Below, piece by piece: positions 8,473-17,504 of a stretch of DNA of 64,000 bases. A program made the translations under genes and the position numbers. The notes beneath the pieces were generated by a model. The model did not search any database and was not told the DNA's origin. It was given only the letters and a program-made list of their open reading frames with translations. The DNA comes from an uncultured Eubacteriales bacterium (GTDB lineage Bacteria; Bacillota; Clostridia; Lachnospirales; Lachnospiraceae): assembly GCA_900545225.1 (NCBI GenBank), contig UQXZ01000002.1, positions 62,001-126,000 of the forward strand, in the 5' to 3' direction. The number at the start of each line of letters is the position of its first letter. Within the stretch, counting starts at the first letter, position 1.

Positions 8473-8623
8473 AATAAAAATCTCCTTAAAATATATTTGG
8501 ACATATAGTCCTTAATGCAAATGCTTATCTGCATACCTATTTCCATTATATCATTATTTTTATGTAATGTGTGATTCATACACATATATATTAGTAAAAA
8601 TATTATTAATATTTTGAAATATA

Positions 8624-8652
8624 TTGAAAAGAAATGTGAACTGAATTATCAT
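8624..8652 (+). promoter_or_regulatory. Probable sigma-A promoter of eno
   Basis: TTGAAA at 8624-8629, a 17-base spacer, and TATCAT at 8647-8652, about 90 bases before the enolase ATG. Spacing is ideal and each box is one or two bases from consensus. Confidence 0.5.
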
Positions 8653-8741
8653 AAAATAGTAGTTCTATAACTAAAATATTTTTAGTATTCATGATTGTTT
8701 TTGAATACCGTATTAATGTTAATTTTAAGGAGAAATTTATC

Positions 8742-10040
8742 ATGTTTGATCAGCTTGAGATTGTAGATGTCATAGGTAGAGAGATTATAGACTCAAGAGG
8801 TAATCCTACAGTAGAGGCAGAGGTAATCCTTGCAGACGGAACAGTTGGAAGAGGTGCTTCTCCAAGTGGTGCTTCTACAGGTGAATTCGAAGCACTTGAA
8901 CTTAGAGATAAGGATCCTAACAGATACCTTGGTAAGGGTGTTCTTAAGGCTGTAGAAAACATCAATACAGTTATTGCAGATGCACTTGTTGGTATGGATG
9001 CATCTGACACATACGCTGTAGATAAGGTTATGATCGACCTTGACGGAACAAAGGATAAGTCAAAGCTTGGCGCTAACGCTATCCTTGCAGTTTCAATCGC
9101 AGCAGCAAGAGCTGCTTCTATTTCACTTGGAATTCCGCTTTACAAGTTCCTTGGCGGATCTAACGGTAACAGACTTCCTGTTCCAATGATGAACATCTTA
9201 AACGGTGGTGCTCATGCAGCTAACACTGTTGACGTTCAGGAATTCATGATCATGCCTGTTGGAGCTGAGAGTTTCAGAGAAGGCCTCAGATGGTGTTGTG
9301 AAGTTTACCACAAGCTTGGCGCTATCATTAAGTCAAGAGGACTTTCAACATCTGTAGGTGATGAGGGTGGTTTCGCTCCTGATATGAACAGTGATGAAGA
9401 AACAATCGAACTCATCTTAGATGCTATTAAGGAATCAGGCTTTGAACCATATAAGGATTTCGTTATTGCGCTTGACGCAGCATCAAGTGAATGGAAGACA
9501 GGTAAGGTTGGCGAGTATAAGCTTCCTAAATCAGGAAAGACATTTACATCTGCTGAACTTGTTGAGCATTGGGCAAGCCTTTGCGATAAGTATCCTATCT
9601 ACTCAATTGAAGACGGTCTTGATGAAGAAGACTGGGAAGGCTGGAAGATTTACACAAGCAAGCTTGGCGACAAGGTTCAGCTTGTAGGTGACGACTTATT
9701 CGTTACTAACACAGAGAGATTAGCAAAGGGTATCGAACTCGGTTGCGGTAACTCAATTCTTATCAAGCCTAACCAGATCGGTAGCGTTTCAGAGACTCTT
9801 GAAGCTATCAAGATGGCTCATGCTAACGGATACACAGCAATTTCTTCACACCGTTCAGGTGAGACAGCAGATACAACAATCGCTGACTTAGCAGTAGCAC
9901 TTAACACATGCCAGATTAAGACAGGTGCACCTGCAAGAGGTGAGAGAACAGCTAAGTACAACCAGCTTCTCCGTATAGAGGAAGAGCTCGGTGATGCAGC
10001 TGTTTATCCTGGAATTAAGGCATTCAACATCAAGAGATAA
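8742..10040 (+). CDS. eno: Enolase
   Basis: Converts 2-phosphoglycerate to phosphoenolpyruvate. I chose ATG at 8742 because TTAAGGAG lies nine bases upstream and the protein then begins MFDQLEIVDVIGREIIDSRG, as enolases do; an in-frame ATG at 8691 would add 17 unrelated residues. The 432 residues include the SVGDEGGFAPD, GDDLFVTN and SHRSGETADT blocks of metal and catalytic residues. It is monocistronic, with its own promoter and a strong terminator. Confidence 0.98.
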   Translation: MFDQLEIVDVIGREIIDSRGNPTVEAEVILADGTVGRGASPSGASTGEFEALELRDKDPNRYLGKGVLKAVENINTVIADALVGMDASDTYAVDKVMIDLDGTKDKSKLGANAILAVSIAAARAASISLGIPLYKFLGGSNGNRLPVPMMNILNGGAHAANTVDVQEFMIMPVGAESFREGLRWCCEVYHKLGAIIKSRGLSTSVGDEGGFAPDMNSDEETIELILDAIKESGFEPYKDFVIALDAASSEWKTGKVGEYKLPKSGKTFTSAELVEHWASLCDKYPIYSIEDGLDEEDWEGWKIYTSKLGDKVQLVGDDLFVTNTERLAKGIELGCGNSILIKPNQIGSVSETLEAIKMAHANGYTAISSHRSGETADTTIADLAVALNTCQIKTGAPARGERTAKYNQLLRIEEELGDAAVYPGIKAFNIKR

Positions 10041-10079
10041 TCCATTTGCTAAGTGCCATCATTTAATAAGGGATTTTTA

Positions 10080-10118
10080 AAGGGGGGTTAGTACCTAGGG
10101 ACTAACCCTCTTTTTTTA
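10080..10118 (+). terminator. Terminator of eno
   Basis: GGGTTAGT (10085-10092) pairs with ACTAACCC (10101-10108) around ACCTAGGG, followed by CTTTTTTT. Rho-independent terminator 40 bases after the enolase stop. Confidence 0.92.
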
Positions 10119-10141
10119 TTCCCGAATATGCTTATGGTAAC

Positions 10142-10207
10142 TTGACAAAATATCACTGTTTATTATCTAATATAAAGATGATTAGCAATCACTAACTATG
10201 TGGTTGC
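10142..10207 (+). promoter_or_regulatory. Promoter with MarR-like operator dyad
   Basis: TTGACA at 10142-10147 is followed after 18-20 bases by a TCTAATAT -10 region (10166-10173). Immediately after it, TTAGCAATCACTAA (10182-10195) is a TTAG-N6-CTAA dyad of the type bound by MarR proteins, and GCAATCAC (10185-10192) also pairs 7 of 8 with GTGGTTGC (10200-10207). A repressor here would block the short HTH gene and the ABC exporter genes that follow. Confidence 0.5.
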
Positions 10208-10260
10208 TTTATTTATAAAACTTAAGTAAGATAATGCTAACTAAAAACAGGAGATTATAT

Positions 10261-10416
10261 ATGATTAAGAAACCGGATTTTTTAAAACTACGTGTGCTGT
10301 TGCGCTTTTTGAAATTACCGGCTGAAGATCGTACGGTAACGGGAATTGCCCGCACACTGAATGTAGAGAAATATAAAATAAGCCGTGTGATTATTGCACT
10401 TAAAACAACGTATTAG
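10261..10416 (+). pseudogene. Truncated winged-helix (MarR-like) regulator remnant, 51 aa
   Basis: From ATG at 10261, with ACAGGAG eight bases upstream, the frame gives 51 residues: a basic first helix, then an EDRTVTGIARTLNVEKYKIS helix-turn-helix like the DNA-recognition part of MarR proteins. It stops just where the wing and dimerisation helices should follow. A +2 frame stays open to 10505 but shows no convincing MarR tail. It sits after a MarR-like operator and before an ABC exporter pair, the usual place for a local repressor, so I read it as a decayed or minimal regulator. It could instead be a functional mini-protein. Confidence 0.55.
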
Positions 10417-10497
10417 CCTCTGATAACAGTCAGGAGGTATCCATTTTATCTTCTCTCAAAATATTTTGCCGAAGAGAACTTAAACGAAGTGGAAATT

Positions 10498-12231
10498 ATG
10501 ATGATTAACAAACGGCTGATCAATACGGTCAGCGAAAGTAAAAAATATGTGGCGGGAAATGTAATACTGCAGTGGTGTTCACTTGCAGCAAATATCGCAA
10601 TGATGACAAGTATTACATTCCTGCTTCAGGACTTATTTTTAAAAACAGCGGATAAAAAAAGTATAACAACTACGGTAATTGTTGCTGTTATCGCACTGAT
10701 TATCCGGTTTGTATGCACAACATTTTCATCACGAATGGGATATTTGTCCTCCAAAGCAGTAAAAAAAACCCTTCGTGAAAAAATTTATCGTAAGCTTTTA
10801 AAACTTGGTCCCTCCTATAAGGAAGATGTAAAAACATCTGAGGTGGTACAGGTTGCAGTAGAGGGCGTGGATCAGCTGGAAACTTATTTTGGTGCATATC
10901 TGCCACAGTTTTTCTATGCAATGCTTGCGCCTTTAACACTGTTTGTGTACTTGTGTTTTGTAAACATCCCATCGGCCATTGTACTGCTTGTATGTGTGCC
11001 ACTTATACCCGTTGCCATTGCGGCGGTACAGACATGGGCAAAAAAGCTCCTTTCAAAATATTGGGGGCAGTACACAGCTTTAGGTGACACTTTTCTTGAA
11101 AATTTACAGGGACTCACAACATTGAAAATTTATCAGGCAGACGGTTTTAAAAATGATGAAATGAATCGTGAATCTGAGAAATTCCGTAAGATTACCATGA
11201 AAGTTCTGACCATGCAGCTCAATTCCATTACCATTATGGACTTAATTGCCTACGGTGGAGCGGCTCTCGGTGTAATTATGGCGGTAACACAGTATTCAGG
11301 CGGGCATGTTTCTCTTGCGGGATGCCTTCTTATTATTCTGCTTGCAGCGGATTTCTTTATTCCAATGCGTCTGCTTGGATCATTTTTCCACATTGCCATG
11401 AACGGTATGTCAGCCAGCGATAAAATATTCCGTCTGCTTGATCTGCCTGAACCGGAAGAGAAAACAGGAAAAATTGCAGATGACTGTTCTGTTGTATGTT
11501 CAGATTTATATTTTTCATATGAAGAAGACAGAGAGATTCTCCATGGAGTAAATATGAATTTCGCCAAAGGAACATTTACATCCATTGTGGGTGAATCTGG
11601 ATGCGGAAAATCCACCGTTGCGGCAATTCTTATGGGGCGAAACAAAGGATATACAGGTTCTGTAACCGTAGGTGGTATGTCACTTGCAGATATCAGTGAA
11701 GAGAGCCTGATGAAAAACTTCACATATATAAGTCATCAGAGCTATCTGTTTAAAGGAACTGTAAAGGACAACCTGTTAATGGGTAAGCCTGATGCTACGG
11801 ATAAGGAAATGTGGGAAGTTCTTCAAAGAGTGAATCTTGCTGAATTCTTAAAAAATGAAAAAGGACTTGATACATGTCTTACAGAAAGAGCGGAGAACCT
11901 TTCAGGAGGTCAGCGACAGAGACTTGCTCTTGCAAGGGCGCTTTTACATGACAGTCCCGTATACATTTTCGATGAGGCTACATCAAATATTGATGTGGAA
12001 AGTGAAAATGACATTATGAGGGAAATTCATGAACTGGCTAAAACAAAAACGGTAATTCTGATATCTCACCGTCTGGCAAATGTAACATCATCAGACAACA
12101 TTTATGTTATGAAAAATGGTGCTGTGGCTGAATCAGGACAGCATGAAAAGTTGTTACAGCAGAATGGGGTATATGCAGACCTCTGGAACGCTCAGCAGAG
12201 TCTCGAAAATTATGGAAAGGTCGGTGATTAA
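10498..12231 (+). CDS. ABC exporter half, CydD-like permease/ATPase fusion
   Basis: Six-helix ABC transmembrane domain (about residues 20-300) fused to a nucleotide-binding domain (about 330-575). The Walker A motif GESGCGKST, signature LSGGQRQRLALARALL and Walker B with DEAT are intact. Arrangement and length resemble CydD of the CydDC thiol exporter, and the partner gene follows two bases after the stop. Start: ATG at 10498 is taken; GTG at 10489 and ATG at 10501 are alternatives, and none has a strong ribosome site. The substrate is unknown, since CydDC-like pairs in Clostridia are not tied to cytochrome bd; no cydAB is in the window. Confidence 0.85.
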   Translation: MMINKRLINTVSESKKYVAGNVILQWCSLAANIAMMTSITFLLQDLFLKTADKKSITTTVIVAVIALIIRFVCTTFSSRMGYLSSKAVKKTLREKIYRKLLKLGPSYKEDVKTSEVVQVAVEGVDQLETYFGAYLPQFFYAMLAPLTLFVYLCFVNIPSAIVLLVCVPLIPVAIAAVQTWAKKLLSKYWGQYTALGDTFLENLQGLTTLKIYQADGFKNDEMNRESEKFRKITMKVLTMQLNSITIMDLIAYGGAALGVIMAVTQYSGGHVSLAGCLLIILLAADFFIPMRLLGSFFHIAMNGMSASDKIFRLLDLPEPEEKTGKIADDCSVVCSDLYFSYEEDREILHGVNMNFAKGTFTSIVGESGCGKSTVAAILMGRNKGYTGSVTVGGMSLADISEESLMKNFTYISHQSYLFKGTVKDNLLMGKPDATDKEMWEVLQRVNLAEFLKNEKGLDTCLTERAENLSGGQRQRLALARALLHDSPVYIFDEATSNIDVESENDIMREIHELAKTKTVILISHRLANVTSSDNIYVMKNGAVAESGQHEKLLQQNGVYADLWNAQQSLENYGKVGD

Positions 12232-12232
12232 A

Positions 12233-13891
12233 ATGGGAAAACGAAATGGATTTACTGTTATGGCCAGATTAATCGGCCTTGTGAAACCTCTTACGGGATT
12301 TATGATACTGGCAATCCTTATGGGACTTATCGGTCATTTATGCGCGGCATTTATCACTGTATTTGGAGGCTATGCAGTACTTAATCTTTTACATTTTGAT
12401 ACATGGCTTTCACTGCTCGGAATATTTATCTTTATGATTATATTTGCGGTAATCAGAGGAGTTCTTCGCTATGCGGAACAGGCCTGCAATCATTTTATTG
12501 CATTTAAACTGCTGGCGCTGATTAGAAATAAAGTATTTAATACTCTCAGAAAGCTCTGCCCTGCAAAGCTGGAAGGGAAAGACAAGGGAGATCTGATTTC
12601 GGTTATCACTTCAGACATAGAACTTTTGGAAGTGTTTTATGCCCACACAATATCTCCTGTTGCAATAGCATTTTTATTTACTATTGTAATGTGTCTGTTT
12701 ATCGGCTCATTTCACTGGATTCTGGGACTTCTGGCTCTTCTTGCATACATAACTGTGGGAGTGATAATTCCACTTGTTACTTCAAAGGTAAGCGGTGACG
12801 ACGGTATGAAATTCCGTACCAGATCAGGAGAACTGAGCAGCTTTGTACTGGACAGTCTCCGCGGTCTTTCAGAAATGATTCAGTTCGGACAGGGCAAAAA
12901 ACGCCTTGATGAAATGAATAAGAAAACAGATGAACTTTCTGAAGATGAATCAAGACTGAAAAGAACTGCAGGCCGCAATATGGCTGTGACAAATACTGCA
13001 ATATTAATATCTGATCTTGCCATGCTGTTTGTGTCTGCCCTGTTATATAAGAACGGAGTTCTGGACTTTGCAGGTGTGCTTATTCCTACGATTGCCATTA
13101 TGAGTTCATTTGGTCCATGTGTTGCCCTTGCAAATCTTGGCAGTACATTGCAGAATACTCTGGCAGCGGGAAATCGAGTACTTGATATTCTTGAGGAAAC
13201 TCCTGCAGTTGATGAGGTTACAGGTAAGAATGCAGTAGCTTTTAATGGAGCATCCGCTGAAAATGTAACATTTTCTTATGGAGAAGAAACGATACTTAAG
13301 GATGTATCTGTTGAAGTTCCAGAAGGTTCTGTTGTAGGCGTTGTGGGACGTAGCGGTAGCGGAAAGTCCACACTGCTTAAGCTTCTTATGCGATTCTGGG
13401 ATGTGCAGAATGGCAGTGTAAAGATTTCAGATACTGATATTTCCGAAATTAATACAGCGAATCTGCGTTATATGGAAAGCTACGTAACACAGGAAACACA
13501 CCTGTTCCATGACAGTATAAAAAATAATCTGCGCATTGCTAAGCTGGATGCTACAGATGAAGAAATTACAGAGGCGTGTAAAAAAGCTTCCGTACATGAT
13601 TTTATTATGAGTCTTCCAAAGCAGTATGAAACTACGGTTGGTGAGCTTGGAGATACACTTTCAGGTGGAGAGCGACAGAGAATCGGTCTTGCCCGTGCAT
13701 TTTTACATAATGCACCATTTATGCTGCTGGACGAACCTACAAGTAATCTGGACAGCTTAAATGAAGCGGTAATTCTTAAATCCATCAATGAAGAACGACA
13801 GAATAAAACGGTGGTTCTTGTGTCTCACCGCCAGTCCACCATGCGTATTACGGATAAGGTTTATTCTGTGGAAAACGGCAGGATGAGCTGA
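12233..13891 (+). CDS. ABC exporter half, CydC-like permease/ATPase fusion
   Basis: Partner of the preceding exporter half: a transmembrane domain with about six helices (residues 20-300), then an ATPase domain with Walker A GRSGSGKST, signature LSGGERQRIGLARAFL and LLDEPTSNLD. ATG at 12233 is two bases after the upstream stop with GGAAAGGT as ribosome site, giving 552 residues; earlier in-frame ATGs lie inside the upstream gene. Tight coupling and complementary ATPase halves argue for an obligate heterodimer. Export of a small thiol or peptide is likely by family but not shown. Confidence 0.85.
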   Translation: MGKRNGFTVMARLIGLVKPLTGFMILAILMGLIGHLCAAFITVFGGYAVLNLLHFDTWLSLLGIFIFMIIFAVIRGVLRYAEQACNHFIAFKLLALIRNKVFNTLRKLCPAKLEGKDKGDLISVITSDIELLEVFYAHTISPVAIAFLFTIVMCLFIGSFHWILGLLALLAYITVGVIIPLVTSKVSGDDGMKFRTRSGELSSFVLDSLRGLSEMIQFGQGKKRLDEMNKKTDELSEDESRLKRTAGRNMAVTNTAILISDLAMLFVSALLYKNGVLDFAGVLIPTIAIMSSFGPCVALANLGSTLQNTLAAGNRVLDILEETPAVDEVTGKNAVAFNGASAENVTFSYGEETILKDVSVEVPEGSVVGVVGRSGSGKSTLLKLLMRFWDVQNGSVKISDTDISEINTANLRYMESYVTQETHLFHDSIKNNLRIAKLDATDEEITEACKKASVHDFIMSLPKQYETTVGELGDTLSGGERQRIGLARAFLHNAPFMLLDEPTSNLDSLNEAVILKSINEERQNKTVVLVSHRQSTMRITDKVYSVENGRMS

Positions 13892-14039
13892 TGATGTTTT
13901 TTGGAAAATATCCGGTGGAATTGAAATCTGACTGATGGATATTGATTGATATCGATTATGGAAATTTAATCAACAGGTATTATGAAAATTAACTAAAAGA
14001 GATAATAGAAAAGTAATTGATATATATGGAGATAAATTA

Positions 14040-14453
14040 TTGAAATTAAAAAGAATATTATATTTAATCCTTGGCTGTGTATGCCTTGGGCTTGGATGCG
14101 CAGGAATTGTACTGCCGATTCTGCCTACGGTTCCGTTCTTTCTTGTTACCGTATTCTGTTTTGCGAAATCTTCACAGAAGCTTCATGACTGGTTTACCTG
14201 TACAAATATGTATAAAAAGCATCTGGAATCATTTGTGAAGAAAAGAGGAATGACAGCAAAAACAAAGGCAACCATTATGGCAAGTGTAACTGTCATTATG
14301 GGTATCGGATTTACACTGATGATGCTTAAGGGGATATATGTACCTTGCATTATTATTGGAATTGTATGGGTATGCCACCTGTTCTATTTTGTTTTCAGAG
14401 TTAAAACAATAAGGGTTGAAAAGGAAGAAGCAGGGGCAGAACCGGAAGCCTGA
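14040..14453 (+). CDS. DUF454 (YbaN-like) inner membrane protein, TTG start
   Basis: 137-residue membrane protein with hydrophobic segments at about 5-42 and 78-113. The N-terminal G.....GIVLPILPTVPFFLV block is the DUF454 hallmark. TTG at 14040 is the only start with a ribosome site (GGAG eight bases upstream). It lies 148 bases after the ABC exporter pair on the same strand and before a strong terminator, so it is probably part of that transcription unit. Its biochemical role is unknown. Confidence 0.8.
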   Translation: MKLKRILYLILGCVCLGLGCAGIVLPILPTVPFFLVTVFCFAKSSQKLHDWFTCTNMYKKHLESFVKKRGMTAKTKATIMASVTVIMGIGFTLMMLKGIYVPCIIIGIVWVCHLFYFVFRVKTIRVEKEEAGAEPEA

Positions 14454-14529
14454 GCACAATCCTGAATCTGAAACATAAATATAAGTATAGGGTTAAGCAT
14501 AAGAATAAGAATAAGCTTAAGTGCAAGCC

Positions 14530-14579
14530 TTTAAATACAAAAACACCTCCTATATTTAGGAGGTGTTTTTGTATTTAAA
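14530..14579. terminator. Perfect 21-bp hairpin, bidirectional terminator
   Basis: Bases 14530-14550 pair without mismatch with 14559-14579 around an 8-base loop. The core is ACACCTCC/GGAGGTGT with A5/T5 and further AT pairs outside. It terminates the DUF454 unit on the plus strand and the tRNA unit on the minus strand. Confidence 0.93.
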
Positions 14580-14598
14580 GTAAGGATTTTCTTTTAAC

Positions 14599-14685
14599 GG
14601 AGATGGAGGGATTTGAACCCCCGCACGCCTTGCGACGCCTATCGGATTTCGAATCCGAACCCTTCAGCCTCTTGGGTACATCTCC
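14599..14685 (-). tRNA. tRNA-Ser(CGA)
   Basis: On the minus strand the 87 bases fold as a class II tRNA: acceptor GGAGATG/CATCTCC, anticodon stem TCGGA/TCCGA with loop TTCGAAA (anticodon CGA, reading UCG), a long variable arm, and T-loop GGTTCAAATCC. The 3' CCA is not encoded. A terminator lies just downstream. Confidence 0.95.
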
Positions 14686-14706
14686 ATAAAAACATATATA
14701 GAACAG

Positions 14707-14733
14707 AAAACCACAGCCGTCGGCTGTGGTTTT
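14707..14733 (-). terminator. Terminator between the two tRNA genes
   Basis: AAAACCACAGC pairs with GCTGTGGTTTT around CGTCG, giving a strong stem followed by a T-tract on the minus strand. It lies after tRNA-Gln and before tRNA-Ser, so the two tRNAs may not be one simple transcript, or the hairpin may serve as a processing signal. Confidence 0.7.
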
Positions 14734-14739
14734 AAGAGC

Positions 14740-14810
14740 TGGGCTTGAGGGATTCGAACCCCCGAATGCTGGAATCAGAATCCAGTGCCTTACCGCTTGG
14801 CGAAAGCCCA
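14740..14810 (-). tRNA. tRNA-Gln(CTG)
   Basis: 71 bases on the minus strand: acceptor TGGGCTT/AAGCCCA, D-arm GCCAAGCGGTAAGGC, anticodon stem CTGGA/TCCAG with loop TTCTGAT (anticodon CTG, reading CAG), T-arm GGGGGTTCGAATCCCTC. CCA is not encoded. Confidence 0.95.
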
Positions 14811-15017
14811 ATATATAAGCTAATCTCGTTAGCAACAAATGGAATTATATAATAAGATAAAATTAAATGCAATACCTAATTTTATATTTTTAAATTATTA
14901 AATAAATACAAACACGTAAAAAACAATGTATTTAAATTCATATTAATATATAATGGTTAAATATGGGTTATTACGGGTGTGATATTTCCATATTAATAGA
15001 GTGATAAAGGATTTAAA

Positions 15018-15845
15018 ATGATAGAGTTATGTAAAAGACAAAAACTGCCTGCATTTAAAAGAATGGAGCAGGGTTTGTATGTGGGAAATGAAGCGGACAA
15101 GGTTCTCTTACCTAATAAGGAAGTCCCTGAGGACGTGGAAATAGGCGATCTTGTAGACGTGTATATTTACCTTGATTCAAAGGACAGATACACAGCTACC
15201 CTTAAATCACCTAAGATCGAATTAGACAGCGTTGCAATGCTTCAGGTAACTGATGTTACAGATATCGGAGCATTTCTTGACTGGGGACTTGATAAGGATC
15301 TCTTTCTTCCGTTTAAGGAGCAGATTTATAAGGTTAAAAAGGGTGAAGTAATCCCTGTTATGCTTTATTTAGATAAGTCATATCGTCCTGCAGCAACCAT
15401 GTATGTTTATAACAACTTAAAGACAGGCGGCGGGTATGTAAAAGATTCTGCAGTTTCCGGAACGGTTATAAGAATTAATCCGGAAATCGGAGTGTTCGTT
15501 GCCGTTGATGATAAGTATTATGGAATGATACCTATCAGAGAGGCAGGAAGCGATTTAAAGATTGGTGATAAAGTTCACGGAAGAGTTGCATTTGTCAGAG
15601 ATGACGGAAAGTACACAGTCTCACTCAGACAGAAGGCATACATCCAGATAGATGATGACTCAGCCAAGATTCTTGAAAAATTAAAGAAACACGGTTCTAT
15701 GCCATATGGCGATAAGTCAGATGCAGATGATATTAAAAGAGTGTTTAATATGAGCAAGGGTGCATTTAAAAGAGCCATTGGTCACTTATACAAGAATGGA
15801 ACAATAGAACTTGGACCTGAAATGATCAAATTAAAGGAGGCATAA
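15018..15845 (+). CDS. cvfB: S1-domain RNA-binding protein, CvfB family
   Basis: 275-residue CvfB-like protein: tandem S1-type OB folds (about 1-65, 66-130 and 140-210; the GTVIRINPEIGVFV and GDKVHGRVAFVRDDGKYTVSLR blocks are S1-like) and a C-terminal winged helix (about 220-275, ending GTIELGPEMIKL). In staphylococci the family affects virulence gene expression; here a role in mRNA binding is inferred. AAAGGATTTAAA precedes the ATG. ridA follows two bases after the stop, with its ribosome site AAAGGAGG inside the cvfB end. Confidence 0.88.
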   Translation: MIELCKRQKLPAFKRMEQGLYVGNEADKVLLPNKEVPEDVEIGDLVDVYIYLDSKDRYTATLKSPKIELDSVAMLQVTDVTDIGAFLDWGLDKDLFLPFKEQIYKVKKGEVIPVMLYLDKSYRPAATMYVYNNLKTGGGYVKDSAVSGTVIRINPEIGVFVAVDDKYYGMIPIREAGSDLKIGDKVHGRVAFVRDDGKYTVSLRQKAYIQIDDDSAKILEKLKKHGSMPYGDKSDADDIKRVFNMSKGAFKRAIGHLYKNGTIELGPEMIKLKEA

Positions 15846-15847
15846 TT

Positions 15848-16222
15848 ATGCAGAGAGTAATTAAGACAGACAGAGCACCTGGTGCAATCGGACCATATTC
15901 ACAGGCTATTGAAGTTAACGGAATGTTATATACATCAGGTGTAATTCCAATTAACCCTGCAACAGGTGAAATTGCTGATACTATTGAGCAGCAGGCAGAG
16001 CAGGCATTTACAAATATCTGCAACCTTGTTGAGGATGCAGGATCTGCAGTAGATAAGATTATCAAGACAACTGTATTTATTAAAAATATGGATGACTTCG
16101 GTAAGATTAACGAAATCTACATGAAGCATTTCAAGGAGCCATTCCCGGCACGTACATGTGTTGAGGTTGCAAGATTACCTAAGGATGTATTATTAGAGAT
16201 CGAATGCATTGCAGTTATGTAA
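15848..16222 (+). CDS. ridA: RidA family imine/enamine deaminase
   Basis: Hydrolyses reactive 2-aminoacrylate and related imines formed by PLP enzymes. The 124 residues start MQRVIKTDRAPGAIGPYSQA and contain the conserved arginine in the CVEVARLPKD block (about residue 106) that binds the substrate carboxylate. It is coupled to cvfB (two-base gap). Two terminator-like hairpins follow. Family members differ in substrate, so the exact subfamily is uncertain. Confidence 0.92.
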   Translation: MQRVIKTDRAPGAIGPYSQAIEVNGMLYTSGVIPINPATGEIADTIEQQAEQAFTNICNLVEDAGSAVDKIIKTTVFIKNMDDFGKINEIYMKHFKEPFPARTCVEVARLPKDVLLEIECIAVM

Positions 16223-16265
16223 TTGTAGCGCTCTAAAGCATGGCAACGTAGTGTATGCGCTGCCA

Positions 16266-16353
16266 TGCGCTGTGTTGTACATTACATTGAATGTGGTATA
16301 GCGCACGCTTTTTACACTTTCTTAACATTAATTAACCTGTTAAAAGTGTTTTT
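16266..16353 (+). terminator. Two consecutive terminator-like hairpins after ridA
   Basis: First, TGCGCT (16266-16271) pairs with AGCGCA (16300-16305), followed by CGCTTTTT. Second, ACACTTT-CT-TAACA (16314-16327) pairs with TGTTA-A-AAGTGT (16338-16349), followed by TTTTAC. The second is the more convincing. The preceding bases repeat GCGC and CATGC motifs. Confidence 0.55.
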
Positions 16354-16418
16354 ACTTTATTTTATGGCTGTTATGCTTTAAAATATATTAGGTCGTTTTT
16401 TATGAGGGAATGTGAGTT

Positions 16419-17501
16419 ATGTTATCTAAGTATTTATTACAGACAACATTGGAAATGGCTAAGAGAGTCAATGACATTGATGCAGCCATTTTAGAAGATG
16501 GCGGAGTAATATCAGCCAACACTTTCATACCCGATAAGGATGTTTTATCGAAAGCGACAGAAGAATTCAGCAGCTTCACATCGGATATGACAGATTATTC
16601 CGATGGCGATGTGAAGATATACCCCATTGAATCGCCCAACGGTTTTAAAAGGGCACTTTTTATAAAGGGGGATGTTCCGGAGAATCTTTCCATGACTCTT
16701 CTGGAATACATTAAACAGCTCTGCGTATTATATGAATGTACTGACGGCAGGGATACATTTGCAAAGGAATTGTTAAATAATACTATTCTTTCACAAAATA
16801 TTTCTGTAGAGTATGAAAAATACGGATTTAATCCTTTATCTAAAAAAGGTATCGCCATAATTTATATGGATGCTTCCGAAATAGACGGTATGTATCATAT
16901 TTTCAAAAAGCTCTGGTGCACATCAGAGGACAGATACATCTGCTCTATAGAGGATTCCCTTGTCATTATGGGAGATGCTGAGGAAGATGAGGCTTTTTAT
17001 AGAGATGTTGAATTCTTTTTATTTGCCATAGAAGACGAATATGCATGTTCATATGAAAGAGTGGTTAACGGACGATGCAGTAATAATGCAGAGGAGTTAA
17101 GACTTTCATATAGAGAGGCGAAAGCCGTAGGAAAATGTTGCAAATCTTTAGGTTTAAAGAAAAAATATATTTCATATGATGAACTGGGGGTTGAGCTTAT
17201 CATAAGCGAAACACCTAAAGAAATATGCAGACTGTTTCTTGAAAGAACCATTGATCCGAAGGTGTTTGATCTTTTGGACGATGAACTCAATACAACTATT
17301 GATTGTTTTTTTGAGAACAGCCTTAATACATCAGAAACTGCAAAGCAGCTGTATGTTCACAGAAATACGCTGATTTACAGATTAAATAAAATATCAGGTA
17401 TAACCGGGCTTGATATTAAGAAATTTGAAGATGCTGTCGGATTTAAATTGGCCAAGCTGATTTATATGCGACTGAACAAAGCAGGACATTGGGGGGGATG
17501 A
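16419..17501 (+). CDS. PucR/CdaR-type helix-turn-helix regulator
   Basis: 360-residue protein with a C-terminal HTH_30 domain (about 295-355): the TSETAKQLYVHRNTLIYRLN segment is the PucR/CdaR recognition helix pair. The N-terminal part shows no clear sensor fold I can name; a GGDEF-like middle region is usual in this family. The gene ends three bases before ftsE and its last bases (GGGGGGG) supply the ftsE ribosome site, so translation is probably coupled. Placement suggests it is coexpressed with ftsEX and may tune it, but that is inference. Confidence 0.8.
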   Translation: MLSKYLLQTTLEMAKRVNDIDAAILEDGGVISANTFIPDKDVLSKATEEFSSFTSDMTDYSDGDVKIYPIESPNGFKRALFIKGDVPENLSMTLLEYIKQLCVLYECTDGRDTFAKELLNNTILSQNISVEYEKYGFNPLSKKGIAIIYMDASEIDGMYHIFKKLWCTSEDRYICSIEDSLVIMGDAEEDEAFYRDVEFFLFAIEDEYACSYERVVNGRCSNNAEELRLSYREAKAVGKCCKSLGLKKKYISYDELGVELIISETPKEICRLFLERTIDPKVFDLLDDELNTTIDCFFENSLNTSETAKQLYVHRNTLIYRLNKISGITGLDIKKFEDAVGFKLAKLIYMRLNKAGHWGG

Positions 17502-17504
17502 GTA

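Noticed and set aside
11250..11723. 157-residue minus-strand frame opposite the first ABC exporter gene
   Set aside because: Antisense to an intact conserved transporter, with no ribosome site or domain.
14575..14838. 87-residue minus-strand frame
   Set aside because: It spans two tRNA genes and a terminator hairpin, so it cannot be a protein gene.
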